Position numbers and translations under genes: made by a program | Notes under the pieces: model-generated | What the model saw: the letters and a program-made list of their open reading frames with translations, nothing else | What the model was told of the DNA's origin: nothing | Database searches by the model: none | DNA from: Pseudomonas entomophila | GTDB taxonomy: Bacteria > Pseudomonadota > Gammaproteobacteria > Pseudomonadales > Pseudomonadaceae | Direction of reading: 5' to 3' | Length of the DNA stretch: 64,000 bases | NCBI RefSeq assembly: GCF_018417595.1 | Contig: NZ_CP070982.1 | Coordinates: 248,001 to 312,000 of the forward strand | Shown: positions 1-9,223 of the stretch, piece by piece | Position numbering within the stretch: the stretch's first letter is position 1 | Layout: each line of letters starts with the position of its first letter

Positions 1-1038
1 CGCCTCGGACAGGTCGATGCCTACCGGCAGGAACGGGTTGATATCCAGGCAGCGCACTTCCACGTACTGCACGCCACGGGACATCAGGGCCTGGATCGGC
101 CGCTCGCCAGTGTAGGTGACGCGCTTGGGGCGGATGTTCGAGTAGTACTCGTTCTCGATCTGCAGGATGTTGGTGTTCAGCTGCACCCACTCGCCATCCT
201 TGTGCGTGCCGACTTCGACATAGGGCGGGTAGGGTGTGCCCACGGCCCTGCGCAGGCTGTCGGTGTAGCTGGCCAGGTTGTTGTAGCAGGGGGTGAGGCC
301 GGCCTGGGCGTTGCTCTGGTAGCCCAGGTCGCTCATGCGCAGGCTGGTGGCGTAGGGCAGGTAGAGCGTCTGTTCATCCAGTTCTTCGAGCTGGTGCGGG
401 CGGCCGCGCAGGAAGCCTTTGTCCAGGGTCGGCGAGGCACCGAACAGGTACATCAGCAGCCAGCTGTAGCGGCGGAAGTTGCGGATCAGCGCGATGTAGG
501 CCGAGGACTGGTAGTCGCGGTCGTTCTCCTTTCCGCCTTCGGCTTCGCGCAGCAACGGCCACAGCGCCTCGGGCAGGGAGAAGTTGTAGTGGATGCCGGC
601 GATGCACTGCATGGTGCGGCCGTAACGCAGGGCGAGGCCCTTGCGGTACACGTGCTTGAGCTTGCCGATGTTCGAGCTGCCGTATTCGGCGATCGGGATG
701 TCTTCCTCGGCCGGCAGTGCGCAGGGCATCGACGGGCTCCACAGGTATTCGTCGCCCAGCTTGGTGTAGACGAAGCGGTGGATCTGGTCGAGGCTCTCGA
801 GCACCTTGGCAGGGTCCGCCAGGGCCGGGGTGATGAACTCCAGCAGCGACTCGGAATAGTCGGTGGTGATCTGCTCGTTGGTCAGCGCCGAACCCAGGGC
901 CTCGGGGTGCGGGGTCTGGGCCAGGCGACCGTCGTTGGTCACGCGCAGGCATTCGCGCTCAATGCCGTGCAGGCACTGCTTGAGCAGGTCGATATTGTCG
1001 CCGAGCAGGCTCAGGCGGCGGTTGAGGAGGTCGCTCAA
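1..1038 (-). CDS. gshA: Glutamate-cysteine ligase, C-terminus cut by window edge
   Basis: Catalyses the ATP-dependent joining of glutamate and cysteine, the first step of glutathione synthesis in the cytoplasm. The visible 346 residues match the N-terminal two thirds of the gamma-proteobacterial type 1 enzyme: [10 protein letters not shown] near the start, the [13 protein letters not shown] segment, the IHYNFSLP motif and [11 protein letters not shown] near the cut. The family is usually about 520 residues, so roughly a third lies off the left edge. I chose a TTG start at 1038, reading [13 protein letters not shown], because AAGGA lies about 8 bases upstream and the N-terminus then matches the family. 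No ATG fits. Identification is secure; the TTG start is likely but inferred. Confidence 0.95.
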   Translation of the reverse strand, partial: MSDLLNRRLSLLGDNIDLLKQCLHGIERECLRVTNDGRLAQTPHPEALGSALTNEQITTDYSESLLEFITPALADPAKVLESLDQIHRFVYTKLGDEYLWSPSMPCALPAEEDIPIAEYGSSNIGKLKHVYRKGLALRYGRTMQCIAGIHYNFSLPEALWPLLREAEGGKENDRDYQSSAYIALIRNFRRYSWLLMYLFGASPTLDKGFLRGRPHQLEELDEQTLYLPYATSLRMSDLGYQSNAQAGLTPCYNNLASYTDSLRRAVGTPYPPYVEVGTHKDGEWVQLNTNILQIENEYYSNIRPKRVTYTGERPIQALMSRGVQYVEVRCLDINPFLPVGIDLSEA

Positions 1039-1162
1039 GATGGATTCCTTCACGCGTCAGTCGCCCCAATATGGGGGTAGGGATGACGGTCTACAAGGGT
1101 AGTTGGGAAAGGAACTGGCGTTGTCGCCTGGTTTACGCGGTTCCGGCGCTGGCCTGTATGCG

Positions 1163-1235
1163 CCTGATCGCGGGTCATGCCCGCTCCCACGAAGCCTGTG
1201 AACGTTCGTGGGAGCGGGCTTGCCCCGCGATCAGG
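1163..1235. repeat. Paired REP element (inverted pair)
   Basis: Two inverted copies of a Pseudomonas-type REP lie face to face, each with a small internal hairpin (GCGGGTCATGCCCGC and GCGGGCTTGCCCCGC). The outer arms CCTGATCGCGGG and CCCGCGATCAGG are perfect complements. It fills most of the gap between gshA and the upstream thioesterase gene. Confidence 0.8.
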
Positions 1236-1279
1236 TGTACAGCAATACGCCGAAAATACCGCAGATGGGGTTGCGTCAG

Positions 1280-1666
1280 CTAGAGAACCGCGAAGGTTCC
1301 CTGCGCCTTGGCCACCAGTTTGTCGCCCTGAAGCACGTCGGCGTCGACCACCAGCGTGCGCCGTCCGGCATGCAGCACGCGGGCGGTGCACAGCACCTCG
1401 CCCTCGCTGACGGCGCGCATGTAGTTGATCTTGCACTCGATGGTCACGCTTTGCTGGTCGAAGCCATGGCTGGCCGAGCAGGCCAGGCCCATGGCGATGT
1501 CCACCAGGCTGAAGATCGCCCCGCCGTGCAGCTTCTGGCCACGGTTGCGCAGGTGCGGCTCCAGCGCCAGGGCCACCTCGGCCACGCCCGTGTCCAGGCG
1601 TTGCAGGCGGCAGCCCAGGAGCTGGCTGAAGGCGCTTTCGACGTGCTCCGGCGCGACGTCCATCAC
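1280..1666 (-). CDS. PaaI-type hotdog thioesterase
   Basis: A 128-residue single hotdog-fold protein of the PaaI/YbgC-like acyl-CoA thioesterase superfamily. The [16 protein letters not shown] segment around residues 47-62 is the characteristic central-helix motif, and the length is typical for a single domain. It probably hydrolyses an acyl-CoA or aryl-CoA thioester, but the substrate cannot be read from sequence. Its ATG overlaps the last codons of tex by 4 bases, which indicates co-transcription and translational coupling behind tex. The alternative is a hotdog protein without thioesterase activity. Confidence 0.85.
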   Translation of the reverse strand: MMDVAPEHVESAFSQLLGCRLQRLDTGVAEVALALEPHLRNRGQKLHGGAIFSLVDIAMGLACSASHGFDQQSVTIECKINYMRAVSEGEVLCTARVLHAGRRTLVVDADVLQGDKLVAKAQGTFAVL

Positions 1667-3990
1667 TTCTTCTTCAGTTGCTTGGCGTTGGCGAACAGTG
1701 CCGCCATGGCGTTGTTGGCCGGTGCCGCAGTGGTGGCTTCGCGTGGACGTGGGGCCTGCTGCTGGCGGTTGCCGCCATTGCCAGCGCGATTACCGCCACG
1801 GTTGCCTTCGACCTTCTCGCCCGGGGTGTCGCTCATGCGCATGGACAGGCCTACGCGCTTGCGCGGAATGTCCACTTCCATGACCTTCACCTTTACCACG
1901 TCACCGGCCTTGACCGCTTCACGCGGATCTTTGACGAACTTCTCCGACAACGCCGAGATATGTACCAGGCCATCCTGGTGCACACCGATGTCGACGAAGG
2001 CACCGAAGTTGGTGACGTTGGTCACCACGCCTTCGAGGATCATGCCCGGCTCCAGGTCCTTGAGGTCCTCGACGCCGTCCTGGAAGGTGGCGGTCTTGAA
2101 CTCCGGGCGCGGGTCGCGGCCGGGCTTGTCCAGCTCCTGGAGAATGTCGGTGACGGTTGGGAGGCCGAAGCTTTCGTCGGTGAACTTCTTCGGGTCCAGG
2201 CGCTTGAGGAAGCCGCTGTCGCCGATCAGCGAACGGATATCGCGGCCGGTGTCGGCGGCGATGCGCTGCACCAGCGGGTAGGCCTCCGGGTGCACCGCCG
2301 AGGCGTCCAGCGGGTTGTCGCCGTTCATCACGCGCAGGAAGCCGGCGGCCTGTTCGAAGGTCTTCTCGCCCAGGCGGCTGACTTTCTTGAGGGCGGCGCG
2401 GGTGGCGAACGGGCCGTTGGCGTCGCGGTGGGCGACGATGTTCTGCGCCAGGGTGGCGTTTAGGCCGGAGATGCGCGTCAGCAGCGCCACCGAGGCGGTG
2501 TTGACGTCCACGCCCACGGCGTTCACGCAGTCCTCGACCACGGCGTCCAGGCCACGGGCCAGCTTCACCTGTGAAACATCGTGCTGGTACTGGCCGACGC
2601 CGATGGATTTCGGGTCGATCTTCACCAGTTCCGCCAGCGGGTCCTGCAGGCGGCGGGCGATGGACACGGCGCCACGGATCGACACATCCAGGTCGGGGAA
2701 CTCGCGGGCTGCCAGCTCCGACGCCGAGTACACCGAGGCGCCGGCCTCGGAGACCATGATCTTGGTGATCTTCAGGGCTGGGTATTTCTTGACCAGCTCG
2801 GCCACCAGCTTGTCGCTCTCGCGGCTGGCGGTGCCGTTGCCGATGGCGATCAGCTCGACCGAGTGCTTGGCGCACAGCGCGGCCATGATCGAGATGGTGC
2901 GGTCCCAATCGTTCTTCGGCGCGTGCGGGTAGACCGTGGTGTGGTCCAGCAGCTTGCCGGTGGCATCGACCACGGCGATCTTGCAGCCGGTGCGCAGGCC
3001 CGGGTCGAAGCCCAGCGTTGCGCGCGGGCCGGCCGGGGCGGCCAGCAGCAGGTCGTGCAGGTTGTGGGCGAAGACGTTGATGGCCTCGCCTTCTGCGTTG
3101 TCGCGCAGTTCGCCGAACAGGTCGGTTTCCAGGTGGGTGTACAGCTTGACCTTCCAGGTCCAGCGCACCACCTCGCCTAACCACTTGTCGGCCGGGCGGT
3201 TGCGGTTCTCGATGCCGACATGGTTGCCGATCATCAGCTCGCATGGGTGCAGGGTGCCCGGTAGCTCCTCGCCGACCTTGAGCGAGGCGCTCAGCACGCC
3301 TTCGTTACGGCCGCGGAAGATTGCCAGGGCACGGTGCGACGGCGCGGTGCGCAGCAGTTCATCGTGGGCGAAGTAGTCGCGGAACTTGGCGCCTTCCTCT
3401 TCCTTGCCGGCCACCACGCGGGCGGTCAGCACCGCTTCCTGCTTGAGGAAGTTGCGCAGCTTGTCGAGCAAGGCGGCGTCTTCGGCGAAGCGCTCCATGA
3501 GGATGTACTTGGCGCCTTCCAGAGCGGCCTTGACGTCGGCCACGCCTTTCTCGGCGTCAACGAAGCGTGCGGCTTCGCTTTCTGGGTTCAGCTGCGGGTC
3601 GTTGAACAGGCCGTCGGCCAACTCGCCCAGGCCAGCTTCCAGGGCGATCTGGCCCTTGGTGCGGCGCTTCTGCTTGTACGGCAGGTAGAGGTCTTCGAGG
3701 CGGGTCTTGGTGTCGGCCAGCTTGATCTCGCGGGCCAGCTCCGGGGTCAGCTTGCCTTGTTCCTCGATGCTGGCCAGGATGCTGGCGCGGCGCTCGTCGA
3801 GTTCGCGCAGATAGCGCAGGCGCTCTTCCAGGTGGCGCAGTTGGGTGTCGTCCAGGCTGCCGGTCACTTCCTTGCGGTAACGGGCGATGAAGGGCACGGT
3901 CGAGCCTTCGTCCAACAGGCCCACGGCCGCTTCGACCTGTTGCGGGCGTACGCCCAGTTCCTCGGCGATACGGCTGTTGATGCTGTCCAT
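1663..3990 (-). CDS. tex: Tex, RNA-binding transcription accessory protein
   Basis: A 775-residue Tex-family protein that binds nucleic acid and influences transcription and RNA turnover. Visible in order are the Tex N-terminal helical domain, a YqgF/RNase H-like domain ([17 protein letters not shown]), helix-hairpin-helix repeats around residues 500-580, and a C-terminal S1 domain ([18 protein letters not shown]). A low-complexity Gly/Asn/Arg tail ending in KQLKKK follows. The frame is open three codons further up through a GTG, but that GTG overlaps the AGGTGG ribosome-binding site. The ATG at 3990 ([12 protein letters not shown]) is therefore the start. It is followed by the overlapping thioesterase gene. 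Confidence 0.96.
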   Translation of the reverse strand: MDSINSRIAEELGVRPQQVEAAVGLLDEGSTVPFIARYRKEVTGSLDDTQLRHLEERLRYLRELDERRASILASIEEQGKLTPELAREIKLADTKTRLEDLYLPYKQKRRTKGQIALEAGLGELADGLFNDPQLNPESEAARFVDAEKGVADVKAALEGAKYILMERFAEDAALLDKLRNFLKQEAVLTARVVAGKEEEGAKFRDYFAHDELLRTAPSHRALAIFRGRNEGVLSASLKVGEELPGTLHPCELMIGNHVGIENRNRPADKWLGEVVRWTWKVKLYTHLETDLFGELRDNAEGEAINVFAHNLHDLLLAAPAGPRATLGFDPGLRTGCKIAVVDATGKLLDHTTVYPHAPKNDWDRTISIMAALCAKHSVELIAIGNGTASRESDKLVAELVKKYPALKITKIMVSEAGASVYSASELAAREFPDLDVSIRGAVSIARRLQDPLAELVKIDPKSIGVGQYQHDVSQVKLARGLDAVVEDCVNAVGVDVNTASVALLTRISGLNATLAQNIVAHRDANGPFATRAALKKVSRLGEKTFEQAAGFLRVMNGDNPLDASAVHPEAYPLVQRIAADTGRDIRSLIGDSGFLKRLDPKKFTDESFGLPTVTDILQELDKPGRDPRPEFKTATFQDGVEDLKDLEPGMILEGVVTNVTNFGAFVDIGVHQDGLVHISALSEKFVKDPREAVKAGDVVKVKVMEVDIPRKRVGLSMRMSDTPGEKVEGNRGGNRAGNGGNRQQQAPRPREATTAAPANNAMAALFANAKQLKKK

Positions 3991-4137
3991 GAAAACCACC
4001 TGGCAAGGATTTAAAGCGGCGCATTATACCGATGTGGGAGCGGGAACTGGCATCGGGGGAAAAATCTGCTAACAATGCACACGGCACGCGCTGCAATGGC
4101 TACGCCATAATGCGCGGCGATATCAGAGGAGGCATTC

Positions 4138-4878
4138 ATGACCAGCACCGCAAACGCCGTAGAAGGCGACAAGATTCTCATCGTCGACGACGACCCGGGC
4201 CTGAGCAGCCTGCTGGACCGTTTCTTCACCAGCAAGGGCTTCCGTGTCCGCACCGTACCGAACGTCGAACAGATGGACCGCCTGCTGGCCCGTGAAGTGT
4301 TCAACCTGGTGGTGCTCGACCTGATGCTGCCGGGCGAGGATGGCCTGTCCGCCTGCAAGCGCCTGCGCGCGTCGAACAACCAGATCCCGATCATCATGCT
4401 CACCGCCAAGGGCGATGAGCTCAGCCGTATCAAGGGCCTGGAACTGGGCGCCGACGACTATCTGGCCAAGCCGTTCAACCCCGACGAACTGGTGGCCCGG
4501 GTCAAGGCCGTGCTGCGCCGCCAGGCCCCGAGCGTGCCGGGCGCCCCGGGCAGCGAGGAAGAGACCGTGACCTTCGGCGACTACGAGTTGTCGCTGGCCA
4601 CCCGCGAACTCAAGCGCGGTGAAGAGACGCACATGCTTACCACCGGCGAGTTCGCCGTGCTCAAGGCCCTGGTGATGCACGCCCGCGAACCGCTGACCCG
4701 CGACAAGCTGATGAACCTGGCCCGCGGTCGCGAATGGGACGCCCTGGAGCGCTCCATCGACGTGCAGATCTCGCGCCTGCGCCGCATGATCGAACCCGAT
4801 CCGTCCAAACCCCGCTACATCCAGACCGTATGGGGTGTGGGTTACGTCTTCGTGCCGGACGGAAACGCCGGCAAATGA
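4138..4878 (+). CDS. ompR: Osmolarity response regulator OmpR
   Basis: DNA-binding response regulator partnered with the EnvZ kinase encoded next. The receiver domain has the acidic pocket VDDD (residues 16-19), the phospho-acceptor D61 in VVLDLMLPG and the conserved lysine in AKPF. A winged-helix trans_reg_C domain follows from about residue 145, with the usual IQTVWGVGYVF ending. Length (246) is close to enterobacterial OmpR (239). An excellent AGAGGAGG ribosome-binding site sits 6 bases before the ATG. It is presumed to control envelope genes in response to osmolarity or acidity, but its Pseudomonas regulon is not shown by this sequence. Confidence 0.95.
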   Translation: MTSTANAVEGDKILIVDDDPGLSSLLDRFFTSKGFRVRTVPNVEQMDRLLAREVFNLVVLDLMLPGEDGLSACKRLRASNNQIPIIMLTAKGDELSRIKGLELGADDYLAKPFNPDELVARVKAVLRRQAPSVPGAPGSEEETVTFGDYELSLATRELKRGEETHMLTTGEFAVLKALVMHAREPLTRDKLMNLARGREWDALERSIDVQISRLRRMIEPDPSKPRYIQTVWGVGYVFVPDGNAGK

Positions 4879-4900
4879 GCCAGCCGGCTCGTCCGGGTGC

Positions 4901-4934
4901 AACAGGGCGACTCATGCGAGTCGCCCTGTTTTCG
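4901..4934 (+). terminator. Perfect 13-bp hairpin between ompR and envZ
   Basis: Arms AACAGGGCGACTC and GAGTCGCCCTGTT pair perfectly around an ATGC loop and are followed by a short TTTTCG run. It looks like a leaky intrinsic terminator or attenuator, or an RNA-stability element that would lower envZ relative to ompR. The T tract is short, so full termination is unlikely. Confidence 0.6.
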
Positions 4935-4972
4935 TCTATGGCGTCCGGCCTTTTCAGCGCAGTAGTTGATCG

Positions 4973-6286
4973 ATGAAAACCCCTCTCTGGTTCCCGCAAA
5001 GCTTCTTCGCCCGCACCTTGTGGCTGGTGCTGATCGTCGTGCTATTCTCCAAGGCCCTGACCCTCGTCTACCTGCTGATGAACGAGGACGTGCTGGTCGA
5101 CCGTCAGTACAGCCACGGCGTGGCACTGACGTTGCGCGCTTATTGGGCGGCGGATGAAGAGAACCGCGACAAGATCGCCGAGGCCGCGGGCCTGATCCGG
5201 GTCACCGGCTCCGGTGTGCCGGAGGGCGAGCAGCACTGGCCTTACAGTGAAATCTATCAACGCCAGATGCAGGCCGAACTGGGCGATGACACCGAAGTGC
5301 GCCTGCGCATCCACGCGCCGCCCGCGCTCTGGGTGAACGCCCCGAGCCTGGGCCCTGGCTGGCTGAAGGTGCCTCTGTATCCGCACCCGCTGCGCGGGCA
5401 GAAGATCTGGAACGTGCTCGGCTGGTTCCTGGCCATCGGCCTGTTGTCCACGGCTTCGGCGTGGATCTTCGTGCGCCAGCTCAACCAGCCGCTCAAGCGC
5501 CTGGTGTTCGCCGCTCGCCAGCTGGGCCAGGGGCGCAGTGTGCGCCTGCCCATCAGTGATACCCCCAGCGAGATGACCGAGGTTTACCGCGCCTTCAACC
5601 AGATGGCCGAAGACGTCGAGCAGGCCGGGCGCGAACGTGAGTTGATGCTGGCCGGTGTGTCCCATGATTTGCGCACGCCACTTACAAGGCTGCGTTTGTC
5701 GCTGTCGCTGATGGGTAACGAAAGCGACCTCAGCGACGACATGGTCCGTGACATCGAGGACATGGACGCGATTCTCGACCAGTTCCTGGCCTTCATTCGT
5801 GACGGGCGCGACGAGCCGGTGGAGGAGGTCGACCTGAACGACCTGATCTACGAAGTGGTGGCGCCCTACAACCAGCACAAGGAGCAGGTGCGCCTGTGCC
5901 TGGAGCCGATTCCGCCCTTCCCGCTGCGCCGGGTGTCGCTCAAGCGCATGCTCGGCAACCTGATCGGCAACGCCTTGCACCATGCCGGCAAGGGTGTCGA
6001 GGTGGCAGCTTATGTGTCGGGCGACCAGAGCGCGCCCTATGTGGTGCTCAGCGTGCTGGACCGTGGCGCGGGGATCGACGAGTCGGAGCTGGAGACCATC
6101 TTCAACCCGTTCATTCGCGGTGATCGGGCGCGGGGCGGCAAGGGCACGGGGCTGGGGTTGGCGATCGTCAAACGAATTGCCGCGCAGCACGGTGGCAATG
6201 TTGAGTTGCGCAACCGCTCCGGTGGTGGAATCGAGGCGCGGGTGAGGTTGCCGCTGGGGCTGTTGCTGCCGCGCAACGCCGTTTGA
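4973..6286 (+). CDS. envZ: Osmosensor histidine kinase EnvZ
   Basis: A 437-residue inner-membrane sensor kinase that phosphorylates OmpR. It has a first membrane segment at about residues 13-36 (LWLVLIVVLFSKALTLVYLL) and a periplasmic stretch to about 140. A second membrane segment (VLGWFLAIGLLSTASAWIF) and a HAMP linker follow, then the dimerisation/phospho-acceptor box VSHDLRTPLTRLR with H231. The ATPase domain has an N box (NLIGNALHHA), a G1 box (DRGAGID) and a G2 box (GKGTGLGLAIVK). It lies 94 bases after ompR, separated by a perfect hairpin. The arrangement matches ompR-envZ in other Pseudomonas. Confidence 0.95.
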   Translation: MKTPLWFPQSFFARTLWLVLIVVLFSKALTLVYLLMNEDVLVDRQYSHGVALTLRAYWAADEENRDKIAEAAGLIRVTGSGVPEGEQHWPYSEIYQRQMQAELGDDTEVRLRIHAPPALWVNAPSLGPGWLKVPLYPHPLRGQKIWNVLGWFLAIGLLSTASAWIFVRQLNQPLKRLVFAARQLGQGRSVRLPISDTPSEMTEVYRAFNQMAEDVEQAGRERELMLAGVSHDLRTPLTRLRLSLSLMGNESDLSDDMVRDIEDMDAILDQFLAFIRDGRDEPVEEVDLNDLIYEVVAPYNQHKEQVRLCLEPIPPFPLRRVSLKRMLGNLIGNALHHAGKGVEVAAYVSGDQSAPYVVLSVLDRGAGIDESELETIFNPFIRGDRARGGKGTGLGLAIVKRIAAQHGGNVELRNRSGGGIEARVRLPLGLLLPRNAV

Positions 6287-6290
6287 TTCC

Positions 6291-6370
6291 GGCCTCTTCG
6301 CGGCTAAAGCCGCTCCTGCAGGGGAATGTGACACGATTCCTGTAGGGGCGGCTTTAGCCGCGAAGAGGCC
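6291..6370. repeat. Paired REP element (inverted pair)
   Basis: Two inverted REP copies share outer arms GGCCTCTTCGCGGCTAAAGC and its complement, and each contains the hairpin core GCGGCTAAAGCCGC. It sits between the convergent ends of envZ and rimK and could also help stop transcription there. Confidence 0.85.
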
Positions 6371-6383
6371 GGTGCAGGCGCCA

Positions 6384-7289
6384 TCAACCCTTACCCTTGG
6401 TCCGCGTCTGATTCGGCCCGCTGTTCTTCTCCAGATGCTCGATGATCATCCCGGCCACATCCTTGCCGGTAGTCACTTCGATCCCCTCAAGCCCCGGTGA
6501 CGAGTTCACCTCCATCACCAGCGGCCCATGGTTCGACCGCAGGATATCCACGCCCGCCACGCTCAAGCCCATCACCTTGGCCGCGCGAATGGCGGTCATG
6601 CGTTCCTCGGGGGTGATCTTGATCAGGCTGGCCACGCCGCCGCGATGCAGGTTGGAGCGGAACTCGCCCGGCTTGGCCTGGCGTTTCATCGAGGCGATGA
6701 CCTTGTCGCCCACCACGAAGCAGCGGATATCGGCGCCGCCGGCCTCCTTGATGTACTCCTGGACCATGATGTTCTGCTTTAGGCCCATGAACGCCTCGAT
6801 TACCGACTCTGCAGCCTTGGTGGTCTCGCACAGCACCACGCCGATGCCTTGGGTGCCTTCGAGCACCTTGATCACCAGGGGGGCGCCGTTGACCATCTGG
6901 ATCAGGTCGGGGATGTCGTCCGGGGAGTGGGCGAAGCCGGTGATGGGCAGGCCGATGCCGCGGCGCGACAACAGCTGCAGGGAGCGCAGCTTGTCCCGCG
7001 AGCGGGCGATGGCCACCGACTCGTTGAGCGGGTAGACCCCCATCATCTCGAACTGGCGCAGCACCGCGCAGCCGTAGAAGGTGACCGAGGCACCGATGCG
7101 CGGGATCACCGCGTCGAAACCCTCCAGCGGCTTGCCGCGGTAGTGGATCTGCGGCTTGTGGCTGGCAATGTTCATATAGGCCCGGAGCGTGTCGATCACC
7201 ACCACTTCATGGCCCCGCTGGGTACCGGCCTCGACCAGGCGGCGGGTGGAATACAGACGCGGATTGCGCGACAGCACAGCGATCTTCAT
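6384..7289 (-). CDS. rimK: RimK, ribosomal protein S6 glutamate ligase
   Basis: ATP-grasp ligase (301 residues) that adds glutamate residues to the C-terminus of ribosomal protein S6. The N-terminal pre-ATP-grasp part begins [18 protein letters not shown]. The ATP-grasp core shows [17 protein letters not shown] (nucleotide binding), the [18 protein letters not shown] strand and the metal-binding [14 protein letters not shown] near residues 260-273. The C-terminal tail is basic (QTRTKGKG). It overlaps the upstream rimB-type gene by 4 bases (ATGA), so the two are translated together. In P. fluorescens rimK sits in a rimABK operon; a rimA-like gene is not visible here. Confidence 0.95.
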   Translation of the reverse strand: MKIAVLSRNPRLYSTRRLVEAGTQRGHEVVVIDTLRAYMNIASHKPQIHYRGKPLEGFDAVIPRIGASVTFYGCAVLRQFEMMGVYPLNESVAIARSRDKLRSLQLLSRRGIGLPITGFAHSPDDIPDLIQMVNGAPLVIKVLEGTQGIGVVLCETTKAAESVIEAFMGLKQNIMVQEYIKEAGGADIRCFVVGDKVIASMKRQAKPGEFRSNLHRGGVASLIKITPEERMTAIRAAKVMGLSVAGVDILRSNHGPLVMEVNSSPGLEGIEVTTGKDVAGMIIEHLEKNSGPNQTRTKGKG

Positions 7290-7768
7290 GCAGCACCTGT
7301 GACAGGGGAAAGGGTGGCCGGGAAGGCCGGTTTGTCCTGGACGTACTTGAGGCCGGGGTTGACCACCAGCTGGCCGTGGATGAGCGCCTTGGAACCAAGC
7401 AACAACCGGTAGCGCATGTTCTTGCGGCAGGCGAGGGTGAACTCGACCTCCCAGACCCGGTCGCCCAGCGCCAGGCTGGTGCGAATGACGTAGCGCGCCT
7501 GGGCGTGGCCGTTGGAGCTCTTGATGGTCTTCATGGTTACCAGCGGCGCCTCGCAGCGGCGATGGCGCAGTTGCACCACCGAGCCCAGGTGCGCGGTGAA
7601 GCGCACCCACTGCTGGCCGTCGCGTTCGAAGGGCTCGACGTCGGTGGCGTGCAGGCTGGAGGTGCTGGCGCCGGTGTCGATCTTGGCGCGCAGGCCGGCG
7701 ACACCGAGATCGGGCAGGGCGACCCACTCGCGCAGGCCGATCACAGTCAGGTGGTCAAATGTCTTCAC
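7286..7768 (-). CDS. rimB: RimB-type retropepsin-like protease (ATP-dependent zinc protease family)
   Basis: A 160-residue member of the RimK-associated putative aspartic protease family (PF05618), called RimB in P. fluorescens, which is thought to modulate RimK or S6 modification. The retropepsin-like active-site motif is visible as [15 protein letters not shown] placed the start at the GTG at 7768 (reading [16 protein letters not shown]), with AGGG about 10 bases upstream. A longer frame begins at 7825 but its extra residues look unlike the family. The stop overlaps the rimK start. Whether it really cleaves protein is inferred from family. Confidence 0.85.
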   Translation of the reverse strand: MKTFDHLTVIGLREWVALPDLGVAGLRAKIDTGASTSSLHATDVEPFERDGQQWVRFTAHLGSVVQLRHRRCEAPLVTMKTIKSSNGHAQARYVIRTSLALGDRVWEVEFTLACRKNMRYRLLLGSKALIHGQLVVNPGLKYVQDKPAFPATLSPVTGAA

Positions 7769-7877
7769 GAAGCGTGCCCTGCGGATGAGGTGGTGAACTG
7801 TAATGACGGCACGGATTTTTTGCATCCGTCAGTCACGGTAGTACAGTTCCGTGAAAGACAGAATTCGAGGAAAAACC

Positions 7878-8279
7878 ATGGCACAAAAGCCTGAAGACGA
7901 CGACAAGGTGCGCCTGGACAAGTGGCTGTGGGCCGCGCGTTTCTACAAGACCCGCGCCCTGGCCAAGGCGGCCATCGAGAGCGGCAAGGTGCACTGCCGG
8001 GGTGAACGTTGCAAACCGGGCAAGGAGCCGCGGGTGGGCGACGAGTTCGTGCTGCGTACAGGCTTCGACGAGCGCACCGTGGTGGTGAAGGCATTGTCGG
8101 TGGTGCGGCGTGGGGCGCCGGAGGCGCAGACCCTGTATGAGGAAACGTCCGAGAGCGTGAAGCGGCGCGAGCAGGCCGCTGAAATGCGCAAGGCGGGGGC
8201 GATGGGCGTGACCACCGATGGGCGGCCGACCAAGAAGCAGCGGCGGCAGATTCACCAGCTGCATGGCAGTTTCGAGTAG
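7878..8279 (+). CDS. hslR: Heat-shock protein Hsp15 (S4 RNA-binding)
   Basis: A 133-residue Hsp15 homologue that rescues stalled 50S subunits still carrying nascent chain. The S4 domain occupies the N-terminal half: VRLDKWLWAARFYKTRALA, then IESGKVHCRGERCKPG. A basic tail ends KKQRRQIHQLHG. An ATG at 7878 with GAGGAAAAACC upstream is preferred over an in-frame GTG nine codons earlier. It lies near hslO, encoding the other translation/redox chaperone of this group, though lpxT now separates them. Confidence 0.94.
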   Translation: MAQKPEDDDKVRLDKWLWAARFYKTRALAKAAIESGKVHCRGERCKPGKEPRVGDEFVLRTGFDERTVVVKALSVVRRGAPEAQTLYEETSESVKRREQAAEMRKAGAMGVTTDGRPTKKQRRQIHQLHGSFE

Positions 8280-8285
8280 GTGGCC

Positions 8286-8309
8286 TGTTCGCCGGCAAGC
8301 CGGCGAACA
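8286..8309. repeat. Palindrome between convergent hslR and lpxT-like genes
   Basis: TGTTCGCCGGC and GCCGGCGAACA form an 11-bp perfect stem around AA. It resembles a single REP-type unit of the CGCCGGC class and may serve as a bidirectional stop, although no T tract follows. Confidence 0.6.
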
Positions 8310-8314
8310 TTCGG

Positions 8315-9115
8315 TCAGGCTGCGCGGATCACGCTCATCCGCCCGACCAGCGGCAGCTTGCCGAGCAGATCAAACAGCGGCGCCGTCCAGCGCACCAGTG
8401 CCGCGCTGGCTTTGGCTGCCAGCGGCGTGTGGCAGCTCCAACCCAAGGCCAGCACGGCCATCAGCAACCCGCCGATGTAGTCGTCCTGCCCCCAGTGCGC
8501 GCCCGCCACCAGGCGCGGCAGCATGAACAGGCAGGCCAGCGACCAGATCGCCAGGTGCTGTACCAGGCGTCGGCTGAACAGGCTCATGAACAGCGCCCAG
8601 ATCAGCAGCACCGAGGCGTGGTCGCCCGGGAAACTCTGGCTGGAACGGTCCTTGAGCTCCCACTTCTTTTCCAGGTTCGGGTAGTAGTCGCTCAGGTGCA
8701 CGGCATTGTCGAACACCATCGATGGGCTATTGTGTTGCCAGCCCATTGCGCTGACCCACTTGGAAAACAGCGCGCGAATCACCACTAAGAGGAGCAGGGT
8801 CACCAGGAAGGCGAAAAACGCCTGGCGAACATGGATGGCCTTGAACACCCAATCGCCGCGAACCAGCAGCGACAGCATGATCAACCCGACCAGGATGTCG
8901 AACGGCCGCAGGCTACCGACCGCCCAGATGGAGCGCCAGACCACGTTGTCGGCCAGCGGGGCATTGAGGCTGTGGAACAGCCACTCGTCGAAAGTCAGGC
9001 AAAGGATCTGGCCAACGGGCCACAACCAGAAACACAGTAGTGCGATGGGCAGGAGCGTGCAGGCTACCAAAGGGCCCCAGGACCACCTTGCTTGGAACAG
9101 TGGTCGATTATCCAT
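8315..9115 (-). CDS. PAP2-family lipid phosphotransferase, LpxT-like
   Basis: A 266-residue polytopic inner-membrane protein of the PAP2 superfamily. The second PAP2 signature reads QSFPGDHAS rather than the more common PSGH, and the third reads PRLVAGAHWGQDDYIGG. Both variants are those of E. coli LpxT, which moves phosphate from undecaprenyl pyrophosphate to lipid A. About six hydrophobic segments are visible (for example LVACTLLPIALLCFWLW and AFLVTLLLLVVIRALF). A lipid A 1-phosphate phosphotransferase or an undecaprenyl-pyrophosphate phosphatase role is inferred. It is divergent from hslO, and the shared intergenic region carries an 11-bp tandem repeat resembling a PhoB box. Confidence 0.8.
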   Translation of the reverse strand: MDNRPLFQARWSWGPLVACTLLPIALLCFWLWPVGQILCLTFDEWLFHSLNAPLADNVVWRSIWAVGSLRPFDILVGLIMLSLLVRGDWVFKAIHVRQAFFAFLVTLLLLVVIRALFSKWVSAMGWQHNSPSMVFDNAVHLSDYYPNLEKKWELKDRSSQSFPGDHASVLLIWALFMSLFSRRLVQHLAIWSLACLFMLPRLVAGAHWGQDDYIGGLLMAVLALGWSCHTPLAAKASAALVRWTAPLFDLLGKLPLVGRMSVIRAA

Positions 9116-9182
9116 AAAATACCTCGATCTCCAGCGGCAAATGAGCGCTTTGCGAGCGCTCTACGACAGACCTTTCAGTCTC

Positions 9183-9200
9183 CTGTAATTATTTTGTAAT
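9183..9200. promoter_or_regulatory. Candidate Pho box (11-bp direct repeat)
   Basis: TGTAATTATTT is followed immediately by TGTAATCATTT (10 of 11 identical, period 11 bp). By eye the stretch matches 13 of 18 positions of the PhoB consensus CTGTCATAAATCTGTCAT. It lies between the divergent lpxT-like gene and hslO. An OmpR-family regulator other than PhoB would fit equally well. Confidence 0.4.
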
Positions 9201-9223
9201 CATTTTCAGAAAGCCAGACAACC

